A stretch of 7,226 nucleotides of DNA. Source: an uncultured Caulobacteraceae bacterium. GTDB taxonomy: Bacteria; Pseudomonadota; Alphaproteobacteria; Caulobacterales; Caulobacteraceae. The notes under the pieces are model-generated. The model was not told the DNA's origin and did no database searches. It saw nothing but the letters and a program-made list of their open reading frames with translations. Below, one piece after another: positions 4,217 through 7,226 of this stretch (within the stretch, counting starts at the first letter, position 1; each line of letters opens with the position of its first letter). The position numbers and the translations under genes were made by a program. Where the stretch lies: NCBI GenBank assembly GCA_903884915.1, contig CAISGS010000457.1, positions 1-7,226 of the forward strand. Reading direction: 5' to 3'.

Positions 4217-6175
4217 ATGGCTTCTGAAGCCTTAGGTGACACTACCCATTCTCAAGACCCCGCAGCGGCCACGCCGCCCGGCTCCAATGGAAATGGTCAC
4301 GGACACCACGGAGAGGCCCAGCGCTTCTGGCCGATGGTTCTGGGCTCCATTGGTGTGGTGTTCGGCGATATCGGCACCAGCCCGCTCTATGCCATGCGCG
4401 AGGCCCTTCACCATGCGCGCAGTACGACCCAGCTCGAACATGCTGTGATCGGGGTGGTCTCTCTGGTTCTGTGGGCGCTGCTCCTGGTTGTGACGGTCAA
4501 ATATGTGATCTTCCTAATGCGCGCCGACAACAAGGGCGAGGGCGGTACTCTGGCCCTTATGGCGCTGGCTCAGAGATCGCTCGGCCAAAGATCAACGGCC
4601 GTGTTCTTCCTTGGCGTCATTGGCGCGGCCCTGTTCTATGGCGATGGGATCATCACCCCGGCCATTTCGGTCTTGGGCGCGATGGAAGGCTTGAAGGATG
4701 CGCCAAATCTCGGCGCGACCCTTGCCCCCTATGTCTTGCCCGCCTCAGCAGGCATATTGGTGGCGCTGTTTTTGGTTCAGGCCAAAGGCACCCAGAGCAT
4801 GGCCAATCTGTTTGGCCCGATCACCTTGATCTGGTTCATCGTGCTGGCGGCCCTTGGCATGCTGCATATTGCCGACAACTGGTCGATTCTACGCGCCTTT
4901 AGCCCCTATTACGGCATCCGGTTCTTGCTGGAGAATGGGTTCGTTGGCTTCATTATTCTGGGCAGTGTGTTCTTAGCCGTCACGGGGGCCGAAGCCCTCT
5001 ATGCCGATATGGGCCATTTCGGGAAAAAGCCGATCCGTACTGCTTGGCTGATCCTGGTCCTGCCTTGCCTTGCCCTCAACTATCTGGGTCAAGGGGCTCT
5101 GGTCCTCTCTCACCCCGCCGCGCGCGCCAATCCCTTCTGGGAAATGGTGCCGGAATTTGCCTATTGGCCGGTTCTGGCGCTGGCAACAGCCGCGGCGGTC
5201 ATTGCCAGTCAAGCGGTGATTACGGGGGCCTTCTCCATGACCCAGCAGGCGGTGCAGCTGGGCCTGCTACCCCGCATCGACATCAAGCGCACCTCAGAGA
5301 CCCAGTCGGGCCAAATCTATGTGCCTGCGGTCAATAGCCTGCTGCTGATTGGCGTTTTGTTGTTACTGTTTGTGTTCCAGACCTCCAGCGCCCTAGCCTC
5401 GGCCTATGGCATTGCCGTCACCGGTTCGATGTTTGTCGATACCTTGCTGGCCTATGTCATCATGCGCCGGATGTGGAAATGGTCACGGGCCCAGTGTCTC
5501 GTCCTACTTCTGCCCCTAGGCATTTTAGACGTGGTCTTCATCTCGTCTAACATGCTGAAGATTCCAGACGGGGCCTGGCTGCCGCTGGTCTTGGGCGCAG
5601 GTCTGGTGACGGTCATGTGGACTTGGACGCGCGGATCTCAGATCCTCACCGACAAGACCCGCCGCGACAGTGTGCCCTTGAGCGAGTTGATCGATATATT
5701 GACGGCCCGGGCCCCACACCGCACGCCGGGCACGGCAATCTTCCTGACCTCAGACCCCGATGTCGCCCCTGTGGCCTTGATGCACAACATCAAGCACAAT
5801 AAGGTCCTGCACGAAAAGAACGTGATCTTGACCGTGCGCACCACCGAAACGCCGCGTGTGCGCGAAGAGGATCGGGTGACCATCGAGAAGGTCAATGACG
5901 ACTTCAAGAAGGTCTTCATCAACTATGGCTTCATGGAAAGCCCGAACGTGCCCAAGGCTCTGGCCCTGTGCCGCAAGCTCGGCCTGAAGTTCGACATCAT
6001 GGCCACCAGCTTCTTCCTAGGCCGTCGCTCGGTCGTACCCTCGGCCCAGTCGGGCATGCCGCTCTGGCAAGATAAGATCTTCATTTTCCTGATGCGCAAT
6101 GCCGCCAATCCTACGGACTTCTTCAAGATCCCGCCCGGCCGCGTGGTCGAGATGGGCGCTCAGGTGACTGTCTGA
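4217..6175 (+). CDS. kup: Potassium uptake protein Kup (KUP/HAK/KT family)
   Basis: This 652-residue inner-membrane protein imports K+, coupled to H+ in the E. coli homologue. About twelve hydrophobic segments lie between residues 38 and 470, followed by a cytosolic C-terminal domain (about 475-652). Family motifs appear in order: GVVFGDIGTSPLYA (46-59), RADNKGEGG (102-110), YGDGIITPAISVLGAMEG (141-158), VTGAEALYADMGHFG (255-269), ALNYLGQGA (286-294), SQAVITGAFSMTQQAVQLG (331-349), AYGIAVTGSM (396-405) and, near the end, FFLGR. The conserved acidic residue of the first motif is D51. Length is typical, and nothing is truncated. The first 35 residues are a soluble extension with a Gly/His/Asn-rich stretch (NGNGHGHHGE). 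GAGGGGG precedes the ATG at 4217 with good spacing. The gene is divergent from the Rrf2 regulator and is followed 27 bases later by a small membrane protein gene, probably in the same transcript. Confidence 0.97.
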   Translation: MASEALGDTTHSQDPAAATPPGSNGNGHGHHGEAQRFWPMVLGSIGVVFGDIGTSPLYAMREALHHARSTTQLEHAVIGVVSLVLWALLLVVTVKYVIFLMRADNKGEGGTLALMALAQRSLGQRSTAVFFLGVIGAALFYGDGIITPAISVLGAMEGLKDAPNLGATLAPYVLPASAGILVALFLVQAKGTQSMANLFGPITLIWFIVLAALGMLHIADNWSILRAFSPYYGIRFLLENGFVGFIILGSVFLAVTGAEALYADMGHFGKKPIRTAWLILVLPCLALNYLGQGALVLSHPAARANPFWEMVPEFAYWPVLALATAAAVIASQAVITGAFSMTQQAVQLGLLPRIDIKRTSETQSGQIYVPAVNSLLLIGVLLLLFVFQTSSALASAYGIAVTGSMFVDTLLAYVIMRRMWKWSRAQCLVLLLPLGILDVVFISSNMLKIPDGAWLPLVLGAGLVTVMWTWTRGSQILTDKTRRDSVPLSELIDILTARAPHRTPGTAIFLTSDPDVAPVALMHNIKHNKVLHEKNVILTVRTTETPRVREEDRVTIEKVNDDFKKVFINYGFMESPNVPKALALCRKLGLKFDIMATSFFLGRRSVVPSAQSGMPLWQDKIFIFLMRNAANPTDFFKIPPGRVVEMGAQVTV

Positions 6176-6202
6176 TGGGCCCCACCTGATGGAGCAAGGC
6201 TG

Positions 6203-6568
6203 ATGGATTGGCTGACCCTCATTGTTGATGGCCTGTGGATCGCCTCGCTGGCCATTATGAGCAGCGTGTCGCGCCAGACCTTTGGCCGTATCCTGCCGTC
6301 GGCCAAGGTGCCGATGCAGTTTGGTCTGGGCGGCGTTCCAACCTGGCGGGCCTCGCGCCTGATGGCCGTGACCTTGACGCCAATCATCGCCTGCGGTGTC
6401 TGGCTGGTCCTGCTGACCTCTGGCCAAACAGCGCCCGAAGGCTCATCGACCCGGATCATCATGCTGGGCACGCGCCTGTTCATCGCGCCTCTTCTTTGCC
6501 TGACCCACCTTTGGCATATGCGTCAGGCCTTGAAGGTCTTGGCCGCAGAAGGCCAGCTTAGGTCTTGA
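6203..6568 (+). CDS. Small three-helix membrane protein, function unknown (possibly DUF1648/SdpI-like)
   Basis: I do not recognise this 121-residue protein with certainty. Three hydrophobic segments are visible at about residues 4-20, 52-72 and 84-104. Between the first and second lies LPSAKVPMQFGLGGVPTWRA (31-50). That stretch resembles the LP-x-x-VP-x-HF-x-x-x-G-x-PD-x-W signature found after the first helix of DUF1648/SdpI-like membrane proteins, and the relative position is also the same. The key His and Asp are replaced, so it may be a diverged relative or an independent family. ATG at 6203 is preceded by GGAG at 6191-6194 (8-base gap). The 27-base gap from the kup stop suggests an operon and a possible role near K+ transport, but that is context only. 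Codon use matches the neighbours, supporting a real gene. Confidence 0.75.
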   Translation: MDWLTLIVDGLWIASLAIMSSVSRQTFGRILPSAKVPMQFGLGGVPTWRASRLMAVTLTPIIACGVWLVLLTSGQTAPEGSSTRIIMLGTRLFIAPLLCLTHLWHMRQALKVLAAEGQLRS

Positions 6569-6587
6569 CCTTCGCGCCAAGGTGTCT

Positions 6588-6617
6588 TTGAACCCCAGCG
6601 CGCTTGAAACTTATCTT
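6588..6617 (+). promoter_or_regulatory. Weak candidate promoter for argG
   Basis: TTGAAC (6588-6593) and TATCTT (6612-6617) are 18 bases apart. Initiation here would fall close to the AGGA at 6621 and leave a very short leader. The real promoter may therefore be elsewhere, or argG may be partly read through from the kup unit. No terminator hairpin is evident between 6569 and 6633. Confidence 0.18.
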
Positions 6618-6633
6618 CTTAGGATCGCCCATC

Positions 6634-7226
6634 ATGTCCGACGCCAAACGCTCCGTGAAAAAAGTCGTGCTCGCCTATAGTGGCGGCCTGGACACCTCGA
6701 TCATTTTGAAGTGGCTGCAGACCGAATATGGCGCGGAGGTCGTGACCTTCACCGCCGACCTCGGCCAAGGCGAAGAGATAGAACCGGCGCGGGCCAAGGC
6801 TCTGGCGGCGGGCGTCAAGCCCGAGAACATCTTCATCGAGGATGTGCGCGAAGAGTTCGTCCGCGACTATGTCTTCCCCATGTTCCGCGCCAATACGGTC
6901 TATGAGGGCCAATATCTGCTCGGCACCTCCATCGCCCGTCCGTTGATTGCCAAGAAACAGATCGAGATCGCCCGCAAGGTTGGCGCCGACGCCGTTAGCC
7001 ACGGGGCGACCGGCAAGGGCAATGATCAGGTCCGTTTTGAACTGGGCTACTATGCCCTCGAGCCCGACATCCATGTCATCGCCCCTTGGCGCGAATGGGA
7101 CTTTAAGTCCCGCGAGGCCCTGCTGGCCTTTGCCGAAGCCCACCAGATCCAGATCTCTAAGGACAAGCGCGGCGAGGCTCCCTTCAGCGTCGACGCCAAC
7201 CTTTTGCACTCCTCATCCGAGGGTAA
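6634..7226 (+). CDS. argG: Argininosuccinate synthase (N-terminal half, cut by window edge)
   Basis: The frame is open for 197 codons from ATG 6634 to the right edge; complete enzymes have about 400 residues. The cytosolic enzyme joins citrulline and aspartate using ATP (to AMP and PPi) to make argininosuccinate, the penultimate step of arginine synthesis. The N-type ATP pyrophosphatase P-loop is AYSGGLDTS (14-22). Further landmarks are TADLGQGEE (40-48), [14 protein letters not shown] (94-107), [13 protein letters not shown] (124-136), IAPWREW (149-155) and NLLHSSSEG (189-197). All expected ATP, citrulline and aspartate site motifs of this half are intact. AGGA at 6621-6624 is 9 bases before the start. 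The gene is on the same strand as kup and the small membrane protein gene, 65 bases after the latter, but is most likely an independent unit. Confidence 0.97.
   Translation, partial: MSDAKRSVKKVVLAYSGGLDTSIILKWLQTEYGAEVVTFTADLGQGEEIEPARAKALAAGVKPENIFIEDVREEFVRDYVFPMFRANTVYEGQYLLGTSIARPLIAKKQIEIARKVGADAVSHGATGKGNDQVRFELGYYALEPDIHVIAPWREWDFKSREALLAFAEAHQIQISKDKRGEAPFSVDANLLHSSSEG

Noticed and set aside
7201..7226. Apparent stop at the end of argG (GGTAA)
   Set aside because: In frame this reads GGT followed by an incomplete codon AA-, matching the expected EGK or EGN continuation; the gene is simply cut by the window edge.

Overview
This window looks like an ordinary chromosomal stretch from an alphaproteobacterium. 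GC content is fairly high, codons tend to end in G or C, and ribosome binding sites precede most starts. The style of the Kup, CNT transporter and ArgG proteins and of the palindromic intergenic repeats fits Caulobacterales best. That order-level placement is an inference from sequence feel, not a search result.

Layout from left to right: (1) the first 103 codons of an FtsX/DevC-type ABC transporter permease, minus strand, running off the left edge; (2) a 264-base divergent intergenic region; (3) a plus-strand pair of a concentrative nucleoside transporter (NupC/CNT family) and a glutathione S-transferase, 21 bases apart and probably co-transcribed; (4) a 225-base convergent intergenic region filled by two different palindromic repeats, which may also end transcription from both sides; (5) a minus-strand pair of a one-cysteine Rrf2-family regulator followed by a short-chain dehydrogenase/reductase; (6) a 188-base divergent region with a clean 19-base dyad (candidate operator) between the Rrf2 gene and kup; (7) kup, a K+ uptake transporter, followed 27 bases later by a small three-helix membrane protein; (8) argG (argininosuccinate synthase), cut by the right edge after 197 codons.

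Most genes are housekeeping or common accessory functions: nucleoside and potassium uptake, detoxification, arginine synthesis. The link most worth attention is the Rrf2 regulator, its downstream reductase and the dyad. It reads like a small redox- or electrophile-responsive unit, possibly also touching kup. Other points are substitutions at sites that are usually conserved (nucleobase-binding residues of the CNT transporter, the Asn of the SDR catalytic tetrad) and the small kup-linked membrane protein. I saw no CRISPR array, tRNA, rRNA, phage gene or transposase, and nothing that clearly amounts to an undescribed system.
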